Under the pieces are notes generated by a model, which was not told the origin of the DNA, ran no database searches, and worked only from the letters and a program-made list of their open reading frames with translations. The position numbers were made by a program, and so were the translations under genes. A DNA stretch of 64,000 bases from Phycisphaerae bacterium. Its GTDB lineage: Bacteria; Planctomycetota; Phycisphaerae; UBA1845; Fen-1342. The stretch covers positions 1-64,000 of the forward strand of contig JAUIEC010000008.1 in NCBI GenBank assembly GCA_030428945.1, given 5' to 3'. Shown here piece by piece: positions 43,356 to 51,099 of the stretch (within the stretch, counting starts at the first letter, position 1; every line of letters begins with the position of its first letter).

Positions 43356-43925
43356 TCACCCGGCGTCCGCGTCGAGTTCGCGGGCCAGCCAGGCCCGGGC
43401 GTAGGCCCAGTCGGCCTTCACCGTGGTCGGCGAGCGGTCGAGGACCTCGGCCGTCTCGGCCACGCTGAGCCCGGCGAAGAACCGCAGCTTGACCAGTTCG
43501 GCCTTGCGGGGGTCGATCCCGGCCAGGCGTTCGATGGCGGCGTCCAGGTCGAGCAGGTCGATTTCGGCCGGAAGGTCGGCCAGTGGTTCGCCCAGTTCCT
43601 CGCGCTGTCGTCCGCCGCCGTGCTTGAGTCGCCCTTTGCGGCGGGCGCGTTCGATCAGGATGCGGCGCATCGCCTCGGCCGCGGCCCCGAAAAAGTGCCC
43701 GCGACTGTTCCAGCCGTGCCCGTCGCCCTCGACCAGGCGCAGGAAGGCCTCGTGGACGAGGGCGGTCGGCTGCAGGGTGTGCCCGGCCGGTTCGCGGGCC
43801 ATGCGGGCGGCGGCAAGCTGGCGGAGCTCCTCGTAGACCAGCGGCAGCAGATCCTGCGAGGCCTGGGGGTCGCCGCGCTGGATCGAGTCGAGGATGCGGG
43901 TCACTTCCGAACGCGAATCGCTCAT
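43356..43925 (-). CDS. ECF RNA polymerase sigma factor, acidobacterial/planctomycete type
   Basis: A 189-residue sigma factor. Region 2 spans ~5-95, with the [19 protein letters not shown] and [10 protein letters not shown] motifs and the [22 protein letters not shown] segment characteristic of the ECF group TIGR02999 (often linked with Ser/Thr kinases). Region 4 spans ~130-185 ([40 protein letters not shown]). The start is ATG at 43925. The gene directly precedes a TPR-bearing kinase gene on the same strand. No anti-sigma gene is adjacent, which fits regulation by kinase-linked or sequence-extension mechanisms reported for such groups, but that is inference here. Confidence 0.93.
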   Translation of the reverse strand: MSDSRSEVTRILDSIQRGDPQASQDLLPLVYEELRQLAAARMAREPAGHTLQPTALVHEAFLRLVEGDGHGWNSRGHFFGAAAEAMRRILIERARRKGRLKHGGGRQREELGEPLADLPAEIDLLDLDAAIERLAGIDPRKAELVKLRFFAGLSVAETAEVLDRSPTTVKADWAYARAWLARELDADAG

Positions 43926-44093
43926 GGCTGCTCAGCCTGCCCCGGAAAAAACGAAGAAAGGTCCGTCCCGAATGGCTGCGATTGTCGCACGGTGTTGTGC
44001 AGGCGGCAAGATTTCGTCGCGTCGGCACGCAGCCGCGCCGGGCGGAACCGCTGGCAGCGTCCGGGAATCGTCCTGTTTCAAGGAGTTCGAAGC

Positions 44094-44486
44094 ATGTTCC
44101 GCAGAGCGATGATGATTTCGCTGACAGCGTCCGCCCTGTGCGGCGCGGGCCTCGCGGCCGACGCGATCGAGTGCCCCGTGGTGGGGGCGGCCGGCGTTCA
44201 GACCGCGTCCGGTGATGTGTTCGTGGCTGGTCAGTTCGCCGTTGGCGTGGCCGGCGGCGGTGCGGAACTGGGGCAGGGGGCGATCGAATGCTGGTTCGAC
44301 GCCAGTGCGGCCGGATGCGCCGAGGACATCGACGGCAACGGGATGGTGGACCTGTCGGATCTTTCGATCGTGCTGAGCACGTTCGGCCAGTCGGGCGCGG
44401 GCCTGCCGGCCGACATCAACGGTGACGGTAATGTCGACCTCTCCGACCTGGGCATGATTCTGGCGGTCTTCGGCATCAGTTGCTGA
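44094..44486 (+). CDS. Small secreted dockerin-like protein
   Basis: A 130-residue protein. The start is set by AGGAG at 44081-44085, 8 nt before the ATG. It has a signal peptide (MFRRAMMISLTASALCGAGLA), a Gly/Val/Ala-rich middle (~22-73), and a dockerin-type I pair at ~74-128: DIDGNGMVDLSDLSIVLSTF and DINGDGNVDLSDLGMILAVF, each with a calcium loop. There is no catalytic domain. Known dockerins attach proteins to cohesins, but in planctomycetes such repeats mostly occur alone at protein ends, and their partner is not known. It is divergent from the ECF gene, and a large tandem duplication begins at its stop codon. Confidence 0.85.
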   Translation: MFRRAMMISLTASALCGAGLAADAIECPVVGAAGVQTASGDVFVAGQFAVGVAGGGAELGQGAIECWFDASAAGCAEDIDGNGMVDLSDLSIVLSTFGQSGAGLPADINGDGNVDLSDLGMILAVFGISC

Positions 44487-44604
44487 GGTGAGGGAGCCAG
44501 GGAGCGAGGGAGCAAGGGAGCGAGGGCAGAGGGTGTCGGGATCGTTGGCTGCGCTTCGGGCGGTTCTTCGGTGCCGGGCGTTGTCGACGGATGGGGCTGC
44601 CACG

Positions 44605-44677
44605 CGGTGCGGCATCGACGCCTGGTGCGCCCGCGGTGGATGCAAGCGCGGTCTGCCGCGTCGATGACGCACCCTAC
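44605..44677 (-). repeat. REP-like hairpin element, copy 3
   Basis: 73 bp, inverted relative to the copies at 8298 and 12130, ending CATGACGCACC/CTAC with the same inverted ends. Confidence 0.85.
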
Positions 44678-44815
44678 GATTGCGGCTGAGGTGAGGGAGC
44701 GAGGGAGCGAGGGAGCAAGGGAGCGAGGGAGCGAGGGCAGAGGGTGTCGGGATCGTTGGCTGCGCTTGGGGTGGTTCTTTGTTGCCGGGCGTTGTCGACG
44801 GATGGGGGTGCCACG

Positions 44816-44888
44816 CGGTGCGGCATCGACGCCTGGTGCGCCCGCGGTGGATGCAATCGCGGGCTGCCGCGTCGATGACGCACCCTAC
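44816..44888 (-). repeat. REP-like hairpin element, copy 4
   Basis: 73 bp, nearly identical to copy 3 and lying at the same place in the second tandem unit, so it arose by the duplication. Confidence 0.85.
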
Positions 44889-45000
44889 GATTGCGGCTGA
44901 GGTGAGGGAGCAGGGAGCAGGGAGCCAGGGAGCGAGGGAGCGAGGGAGCGAGGGAGCACGGGAGCGAGGGAGCGAGGGGGCAAGGGAGGGAGCCTTGGGA

Positions 45001-45180
45001 GCGGGGGGGACGGGAGTGCGGGAAGGTCCGATCATTCGCGCGGCCTCTCATGCTTTCCCCGGGGGATGTCGTAGGACAAATGCTGTTCGAGTTCAGGTAA
45101 TGGCTGATCCGGCCGATCGTTAGGGGGGCGCCCGACACGCTCTGAGCGACGAGATCCTTTCCACTGAAAGGAGTGCAGGC
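45001..45180. other. Leader region of the signalling gene cluster
   Basis: 180 bp with no gene. It should hold the promoter for the signal-transduction operon. A possible -10-like sequence was not clear enough to call. An AAGGAG ribosome site sits at 45168-45173, 7 nt before the ATG at 45181. Confidence 0.5.
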
Positions 45181-46860
45181 ATGCGTTGCGATCTTCCCAC
45201 GGCCGGCCGATCGGCTGACCGTCTGTCCCCGGAATCCTCCCGATGCCGGGCTCCGGAAGGTGCCGTTACCGCTGAACCGTCGCTTGCGCAGCCGCCCGCG
45301 GTCGGGCCGCGGCCGGTAACGATCCTGGCGATTGACGACAATGCCGGCGATGCCCGCCTGCTTCGTGAGCAGCTCGAGCAGTTGTCGCTCTACAGCGTCC
45401 GTTTCCTGCACGCGTTCGACACGCTCGAGGCTCGGGCCGCGCTGGGGGGCGAGATCGACGCGATCTTCCTCGACTACCAGCTCGGCGCGCAGACCGGCGA
45501 GCAGTTCTTGCGCGAGCTGCGCAGCAGTGGTGAGCTGCGCCCCGTCATCGCGCTGACCGCCTGGGCCGACTCCGAAGTCGTCGCCGGGCTGATGCGGGCC
45601 GGCGCTGACGACTACCTGCTGAAGGGGACCATCGCCCTCGACCAGTTGCAGCGGGCCATCGAAAACGCCCGGGCCCAGTACGCCCGCCGGATGGCCGAGC
45701 AGCGCAACCGCGAACTGCTGCACGATCTCCGGTCGGCCAAGGCCCGGCTCGAAGCACAGAACCGCACCCTGGCCGAGCTCTACGACACCGCCCACCAGTT
45801 CGTCGACCACGTCTCCCACGAATTCCGCACGCCGCTGACCGTCATACGCGAGTTCGCCTCGATCCTCCGGGACGGCATCGCCGGCACGCTGACCGACGAG
45901 CAGGGTGAGTACCTGGGCATCATCGTCAACCGCGTGGATGACCTCAGCGTGCTGGTCGACGACATGCTCGACATCAGCAAGCTCGAAGTCGGCGAACTCG
46001 GCATCGCCCGCCGCGAAGGCACCGTGGCCGGAATCATCGGTCACGTTCGCTCGACGCTGGAACGACGGGCGGACGCGACCGGCGCACAGTTGCGCTTCGA
46101 ATGCCCCGATGACCTGCCGCGGGTCTACTGCGACCCCGAGAAGGCCGGGCGCACGATGACGAACCTGGTCATCAATGCGATCAAGTTCTGCGGCAGCCCC
46201 GGCCTGGTCACCGTTCGCGCGACGCACGCGCAGGACGCTGTCCGCATTGCGGTCACCGACAACGGCCCCGGCATTCCGGCCGAGAGCGTGGCCGCGCTCT
46301 TCGAGCGCTTCCGGCAGTTCGAGACCAACTGCCGCCGCGGTCTCCAGGGCTTCGGGCTGGGTCTCAGCATCGCCAAGGGGCTGGTGCATCTGAACCTCGG
46401 CGAAATCACGGTCGACAGCACCGTCGGGCAGGGGAGCACCTTCGCCTTCACGATTCCGACCGCTGAGCGCGGCACGCTGATGCAGCGCTATACCCAGGTC
46501 ATCCGGACGCTGCAGGCCGACACCCGGTACCTCGCGCTGGTTCACATTTCCGCGCCCGCGACGGCCGGCCAGCCGGGCCTCGACGAACTCGAGCAACTGC
46601 TCTGGCAGACCACCGGCCGCGGCGATCTGCTCTTCCGTCCGTCAGGCAGCAGTTGGCAGGTGGTGCTGGCGCTCCCGGATGAAGACACGCAGCCCTGGTG
46701 CGCCCGGTTCCTCAAGGCCCACGCCCGCATCAACGAACATCGGACCAACGGCCTGCTGCCCGCGCCGATGCTCGTCACCGCCGGGGTCTGGCCGCTGGAA
46801 GACCCCGCCGGCCTGGTCGCTGAACTGGTCGCCTGTGACCGGGAGCCCGATCATGTTTGA
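45181..46860 (+). CDS. Hybrid receiver-histidine kinase
   Basis: A 559-residue soluble protein with no membrane helix. After a ~45-residue linker a receiver domain (~46-165) has the acidic pair in AIDD, the phosphoacceptor Asp in FLDYQL, LTA and LLKG. A HisKA domain follows with His213 in HQFVDHVSHEFRTPL, and an HATPase_c domain with NLVINAIKF, DNGPGIP and GFGLGLSIAKG (~270-430). The last ~130 residues (QRYTQVIRTLQADTRYLALV ... VTAGVWPLED) are an extra domain that looks like a degenerate receiver or GGDEF-like module. The receiver at the N-terminus is unusual; it suggests the kinase is controlled by a phosphorelay. It overlaps the next receiver gene by 8 bp. Confidence 0.9.
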   Translation: MRCDLPTAGRSADRLSPESSRCRAPEGAVTAEPSLAQPPAVGPRPVTILAIDDNAGDARLLREQLEQLSLYSVRFLHAFDTLEARAALGGEIDAIFLDYQLGAQTGEQFLRELRSSGELRPVIALTAWADSEVVAGLMRAGADDYLLKGTIALDQLQRAIENARAQYARRMAEQRNRELLHDLRSAKARLEAQNRTLAELYDTAHQFVDHVSHEFRTPLTVIREFASILRDGIAGTLTDEQGEYLGIIVNRVDDLSVLVDDMLDISKLEVGELGIARREGTVAGIIGHVRSTLERRADATGAQLRFECPDDLPRVYCDPEKAGRTMTNLVINAIKFCGSPGLVTVRATHAQDAVRIAVTDNGPGIPAESVAALFERFRQFETNCRRGLQGFGLGLSIAKGLVHLNLGEITVDSTVGQGSTFAFTIPTAERGTLMQRYTQVIRTLQADTRYLALVHISAPATAGQPGLDELEQLLWQTTGRGDLLFRPSGSSWQVVLALPDEDTQPWCARFLKAHARINEHRTNGLLPAPMLVTAGVWPLEDPAGLVAELVACDREPDHV

Positions 46861-47242
46861 GCCGCGCCGCGTGCAGTTGATTGATGACGAACGGGATCTT
46901 ACGGTCGGGCTGACGCTTCGCCTGCGACGCGAACGGTACGAGGTTCGCAGCAACCTCGACGGCGCCAGCGGGCTGGCCGAGGCCGCCCGTTTCCGCCCGC
47001 ACGCCATCGTCCTCGACCTGCGCATGCCCGGCATGAGTGGCTTCGAGGTCCTGGCCGCCCTGGCGGCCGATCCTGCCCTGCGGGTCATCCCGGTCGTGGT
47101 CCTGTCGGCCAACGTTGCCGAACGCTCGCAGGATCGGGCCTATGCACTGGGTGCCCGTTACTTCCTTTCCAAACCCTTCGCCTCGTCCGAACTGATCGGA
47201 CGGCTGGCCGAGATCACCGCCGAGACACCGGCCGCCGGCTGA
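46853..47242 (+). CDS. Single-domain response regulator (receiver only)
   Basis: A 129-residue CheY-like protein: acidic pair in QLIDDE, phosphoacceptor Asp in VLDLRMPGMSGFE, Ser in VVLSA and the conserved Lys-Pro in FLSKPF. There is no output domain. The ATG at 46853 lies inside the end of the kinase gene (8-bp overlap), with GGAG 7 nt upstream. It is the most likely direct partner of that kinase. Confidence 0.93.
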   Translation: MFEPRRVQLIDDERDLTVGLTLRLRRERYEVRSNLDGASGLAEAARFRPHAIVLDLRMPGMSGFEVLAALAADPALRVIPVVVLSANVAERSQDRAYALGARYFLSKPFASSELIGRLAEITAETPAAG

Positions 47243-47279
47243 CGCACCGGCTCGAACCCTCACCGCACAGGAGCTTGCC

Positions 47280-47654
47280 ATGACGGCCGGCCGAATCCTG
47301 ATTGCCGACGATGACCAGGCGCTGGCCCGGGCGATCGCCATCCGTTGTTGGGAAATGGGGTGTGAGACCGACATGGTTCGGGACGGGCAGGGCGCCCGCG
47401 GGGTCCTGGCCCGCGAACTGCCGGACCTGCTGATCCTGGACGTTGACATGCCCGGAGAGGACGGCCTGAAACTGGCCGAGGAACTCGTCGCGGACCAGCG
47501 CTACGCGGAGATGCCGGTGATCCTGCTGACGGGCTCCGCCACGCCGCACACGATCGCGCGCAGCGAACGACTCGGACTCCACTACGTCTGGAAGGGGCTC
47601 GAAACCTGGCGGGAACTCGAACCGCTGATCAACCGGCTGCTGCCGGCCGACTGA
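47280..47654 (+). CDS. Single-domain response regulator (receiver only)
   Basis: A 124-residue receiver: acidic residues in IADDD, Asp in ILDVDMPGEDG, LLTGS, and the conserved Lys in VWKG, where Gly replaces the usual Pro. No output domain is present. AGGAG lies 6 nt before the ATG at 47280; the gene starts 37 bp after its neighbour. It is probably a phosphorelay shuttle or a partner in protein-protein signalling. Confidence 0.92.
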   Translation: MTAGRILIADDDQALARAIAIRCWEMGCETDMVRDGQGARGVLARELPDLLILDVDMPGEDGLKLAEELVADQRYAEMPVILLTGSATPHTIARSERLGLHYVWKGLETWRELEPLINRLLPAD

Positions 47655-47706
47655 GGTTCGCGGTCCGGATAGGTCAAAGTCCTAGACGGGTGAGGCCGCC
47701 GGTCGT

Positions 47707-50478
47707 ATGCTCCCGCTCATGTTGACAAACGATACCGATCCCGCCCGGCCGGCCGACGACCGTTTTGGCCGGCGTGTCGTCCAATGGGCGGGCGTGATCT
47801 CGATCGTCGGCGGGCTGGCGCTGCTGCTGGCCTGGCTGCTGCGGGCCGAGACGCTGGCGGGCATCATGCCGGGTTGGCCGACGACGAAGGCCAACACCGC
47901 CTTGTGTTTCATTCTGCTGGGCATTGCGCTGCCGTTGCGGCAGCCTGCCCGCCGTCCGATTGCTTGCCCGCTGTGTCTGCTGATCGCGATGCTGACGCTG
48001 GCGCAGTACACGTTCGGGGTCGACCTGGGCATCGATGAACTGCTGGTCCGGGACAGGCTGACGCCGGCCGAGGCGTTTCCGGGGCGCATGTCGCCGGCCA
48101 CCGCCAGTTGTCTCGCGCTGCTGGCCATCGGCTGCGGAGTCCGCGCGGGAACCGGGCGGATTCCCGTTCAGTTCGGCAGCGCGGGCATCGTGTTGTTCAT
48201 CAGCCTGCTGGTCCTGTTCGTCTACGCCTACCAGGCCGAGGCGCTCGGCGAGGTCGGCCTGCTGGCGACGATGTCGCTGCCGACCGCGCTGCTGTTGGCG
48301 ATCCAGTCGGCCGCGATCTGTGCGACCACGCGCGGGGCCCGGGCCCTGCGGATGCTGCCCGGCACCAGCACCGGCGGAACCGCGCTGCGGCGGATGCTGC
48401 CGGGGGTCCTGATCGGTCCGCTGCTGCTCGGCGGGCTCGTGACGGTGGCCGGGCCGATGGGGATCCTTCAGGCCAGCTTCGCGACCGCGGCCTTCGCGGC
48501 CGCGATGACGGTGGCCGGTCTGGCGATTCTGCTGTGGAATGCGCAACTCGTCAGCGTGTTCGAACGTCGTCGGGCGGAAACCGAGCAGAACATGCAGCGG
48601 GCCTTCACGTCGTCGCTGGTGCCGACGCTGCTGGTCGACCAGACGGGCTGCGTGCAGACGAGCAATCGCGTCGCCCAGGACCTGTTCGGCTATTCCGCGG
48701 AGGAGTTCGAAGGTCTGTCCGTCGAGGAGCTTGTCCCGCCCGGGCGGCGGGCCGGGCACGCCCGGCTGCGGGCGGGGTTCTTCGCGTGTCCGGCCGCCCG
48801 GCCGATGGGGCAGGGGATCGATCTGTACGGTTGTCGTCGCGACGGGACCGAGTTTCCGGTGGAGATCGGGCTGAACCCGATTCCCAGCCGCAGCGGCGAC
48901 CTGGTCGTTGTCACGATCCTGGACCTGACCGCCCGGCGCAGCGCCGAACAGGCCATCCGCGAGAACGAGCATCGTCTCTCGCTGGTCTACGAAGCAACCA
49001 ACGAAGCCATCTGGGAATACAACGTCAACGATGGCAGGGTCTGGTGGAACCCGGCCGCCGATCGCCTGCTCGGAGCCCGGGCCGAGCAGGGCAGCGGGCT
49101 GTTGAACTGGTGGCGGCAGCGGATTCACCCGGACGATCGCGAGCGGGTCTGGAGTTCGCTGCAGCATGCGATCCAGGCCGGCGATTCCACCTGGACGGCC
49201 GCGTACCGGTTCGAGCGGCTGGACGGGCGTGTGCTGCACCTGCTGGATCGCGCGCGGATCGACCGCCGCAATGACGGCCGGGCGGTGCAGGTGGTGGGCG
49301 CGCGACTCGACCGCACCGAGGCGCATCGTCACGAGGAGCGTCTGCGGACGAGTGAAACGCGGGCGCGTGCGATGGTGGACCAGGCGCCGATGCTGATGTG
49401 GATTTCGGACGAACGCGGGCAGGTGATCTATCTGAACCGGGCCTGGCGGAAGTTCACCGGCCGGCCGCTGGACGCGGCCCGGGGGGATGGCTGGCTCGGG
49501 TCGGTGCATCCGGAGGAGCGGGTCGAGGTCGAGGCCGAACTGGGCGAGGCGATGGCGCGGCGGGCGGCGCTCGTCCGCCAGTGCCGGGTGCGGGATGCCG
49601 AAGGGCAGTACCGCTGGGTGCTGTGGCACGCGTTGCCGTGGCGGTCGGACGACTTCGGCGGATACATCGGCTGCGGCATCGACATTGACGTGATGAAGCA
49701 CTCGCTCGAGGAGCTGACCCGTTCGAACGCGGAGCTCGAGAACTTCGCGTACGTGGCCAGTCACGATCTGCAGGAACCGCTGCGGATGGTGTCGAGCTTC
49801 TGCCAGCTTCTCGACCGCCGCTACGCCGATCAGCTCGACGAGACCGGGCATGAGTTCATCGACTTCGCCGTCGACGGCGCCCAGCGCATGCAGCAGTTGA
49901 TCGATGACCTGCTGGCGTACTCGCGGGTCGGGCGGACGGACACGGCCTTCGAGCCGGTTTCGATCGCGACCAGTTGTGACCGGGCGCTGCAGTACCTCTC
50001 GGCGACGATTGCCGACAGCGGCGCGACCGTCCGGTGCGGCGACCTGCCGATCGTTCGCGGCAACGACGGGCAACTGACGATGGTGTTCCAGAACCTGATC
50101 GCCAACGCGATCAAGTTCCGCAGCGAGGCCGCGCCGGAAGTCGACATCTCCGCGGCCCCCGAGCACGGCGGCTGGCGCTTCCTGGTCCGCGACAACGGGA
50201 TCGGCATCCAGCCGCAGCATGCCGACCGCATCTTCCGCATCTTCCAGCGGCTGCACGGGCGCGAAGCCTATCCCGGCAGCGGGATCGGGCTGGCGATCTG
50301 CAAGAAGATCATCGAGACGCACGGCGGCTGGATCCGGGTCGAGCCGCAGTCCGGGCCCGGTTGCACGTTTGCCTTCTGGCTCCCCCGGGCCGATCAGCCC
50401 GGCGACGCCCGCCTGCCGGACCAGCCCGACGATGCCGGTCGGCCGGATCAGCCGGCGGCTTTGCCCGGTTCCGCCTGA
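47707..50478 (+). CDS. PAS-domain membrane sensor histidine kinase
   Basis: A 923-residue protein with about seven or eight N-terminal membrane helices (~24-285, MASE-like). Three PAS-type sensor domains follow (~305-415 with [20 protein letters not shown]; ~430-545 with [16 protein letters not shown]; ~555-670 with [21 protein letters not shown]). Then comes the HisKA domain (His686 in [17 protein letters not shown]) and an HATPase_c domain with [27 protein letters not shown]. This is the family of planctomycete/cyanobacterial multi-PAS kinases. The last ~25 residues ([20 protein letters not shown]) are a simple repeat. The likely partner receiver starts 73 bp downstream. Confidence 0.92.
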   Translation: MLPLMLTNDTDPARPADDRFGRRVVQWAGVISIVGGLALLLAWLLRAETLAGIMPGWPTTKANTALCFILLGIALPLRQPARRPIACPLCLLIAMLTLAQYTFGVDLGIDELLVRDRLTPAEAFPGRMSPATASCLALLAIGCGVRAGTGRIPVQFGSAGIVLFISLLVLFVYAYQAEALGEVGLLATMSLPTALLLAIQSAAICATTRGARALRMLPGTSTGGTALRRMLPGVLIGPLLLGGLVTVAGPMGILQASFATAAFAAAMTVAGLAILLWNAQLVSVFERRRAETEQNMQRAFTSSLVPTLLVDQTGCVQTSNRVAQDLFGYSAEEFEGLSVEELVPPGRRAGHARLRAGFFACPAARPMGQGIDLYGCRRDGTEFPVEIGLNPIPSRSGDLVVVTILDLTARRSAEQAIRENEHRLSLVYEATNEAIWEYNVNDGRVWWNPAADRLLGARAEQGSGLLNWWRQRIHPDDRERVWSSLQHAIQAGDSTWTAAYRFERLDGRVLHLLDRARIDRRNDGRAVQVVGARLDRTEAHRHEERLRTSETRARAMVDQAPMLMWISDERGQVIYLNRAWRKFTGRPLDAARGDGWLGSVHPEERVEVEAELGEAMARRAALVRQCRVRDAEGQYRWVLWHALPWRSDDFGGYIGCGIDIDVMKHSLEELTRSNAELENFAYVASHDLQEPLRMVSSFCQLLDRRYADQLDETGHEFIDFAVDGAQRMQQLIDDLLAYSRVGRTDTAFEPVSIATSCDRALQYLSATIADSGATVRCGDLPIVRGNDGQLTMVFQNLIANAIKFRSEAAPEVDISAAPEHGGWRFLVRDNGIGIQPQHADRIFRIFQRLHGREAYPGSGIGLAICKKIIETHGGWIRVEPQSGPGCTFAFWLPRADQPGDARLPDQPDDAGRPDQPAALPGSA

Positions 50479-50551
50479 GCCGCTTCGCGCCGTTGCCTCC
50501 GGCATTCCGATCGCCTACAGTTCACTCGTCATAAGCGAATGGAGTAGGGCT

Positions 50552-50995
50552 TTGTCGTACCAGGCTCGTCCCATCGAAATCATGGTCGTCGAGGACAATC
50601 CCGGCGACGTCCGCCTGATTCGCGAGGCCCTGGCGGACAGCAAGATCCTGAACAAGATGGACGTCGCGGTGGACGGCGAGCAGGCACTGGCGTCCCTGCA
50701 ATCGGCCGAGCGGCTGCCCGACCTGATCCTGCTGGACCTGAACCTGCCCCGCATGGACGGGCAGGAAGTTCTCCGCCAGATCAAGGCCGACGATCGCACC
50801 AAGCGCATCCCGGTCGTCGTCCTGACCAGTTCACGCTCGGAAGAGGACATCGCCCGCAGCTACGGACACCACGCCAACTGCTATGTCAGCAAACCTCTCG
50901 GGCTTCAGCAGTTCGCCGAAGCCGTCCAGTCGGTCGAGCGCTTCTGGTTCTCGATCGTGACCCTTCCGGCCGAGGCCGACGCCATCGAAGAGTGA
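50552..50995 (+). CDS. Rcp1-like single-domain response regulator
   Basis: A 147-residue receiver that matches the phytochrome-partner Rcp1 type: [20 protein letters not shown] at the start, Asp in [19 protein letters not shown] and VSKP. The reading frame starts upstream in the kinase, but TTG at 50552 has GGAG 7 nt before it and yields the standard [10 protein letters not shown] start, so TTG is chosen. There is no output domain. It is the natural partner of the multi-PAS kinase whose gene ends 73 bp before. Confidence 0.88.
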   Translation: MSYQARPIEIMVVEDNPGDVRLIREALADSKILNKMDVAVDGEQALASLQSAERLPDLILLDLNLPRMDGQEVLRQIKADDRTKRIPVVVLTSSRSEEDIARSYGHHANCYVSKPLGLQQFAEAVQSVERFWFSIVTLPAEADAIEE

Positions 50996-51002
50996 CCGCG
51001 GT

Positions 51003-51044
51003 GCGGTGAGCGCGGCCCGGGATTGCCGCGCCGCGATTCACCGC
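51003..51044. terminator. Hairpin between convergent genes
   Basis: GCGGTGA-GCGCGGC pairs with GCCGCGC-TCACCGC (7 + 7 bp, with a 6-nt bulge on the right side and an 8-nt loop). It sits between convergent genes and could end transcription from both sides; no U-tract is present. Confidence 0.4.
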
Positions 51045-51099
51045 CGGTCGTTCCGCGGCTGCGCGGGTCCGCCGGGCACGGGCGCGGCGGCGGTTCCTG

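Larger units (their letters stand above)
44483..45000 (+). repeat. ~207-bp tandem duplication with GAGGGAGC arrays and two hairpins
   Basis: The unit begins CTGAGGTGAGGGAG at 44483 (spanning the dockerin stop codon), 44686 and 44897. The first two intervals (203 and 211 bp) are nearly identical; the third is a truncated unit made mostly of GAGCGAGG/GAGGGAGC repeats to ~44995. Each full unit is a GAGGGAGC array, a unique GTGTCGGGATCGTTGGCTGC region and one hairpin element. No gene is present. Confidence 0.9.

Noticed and set aside
47674-50505. 943-codon minus-strand frame opposite the PAS kinase
   Set aside because: It is a high-GC antisense artefact; the plus-strand frame contains the whole kinase.
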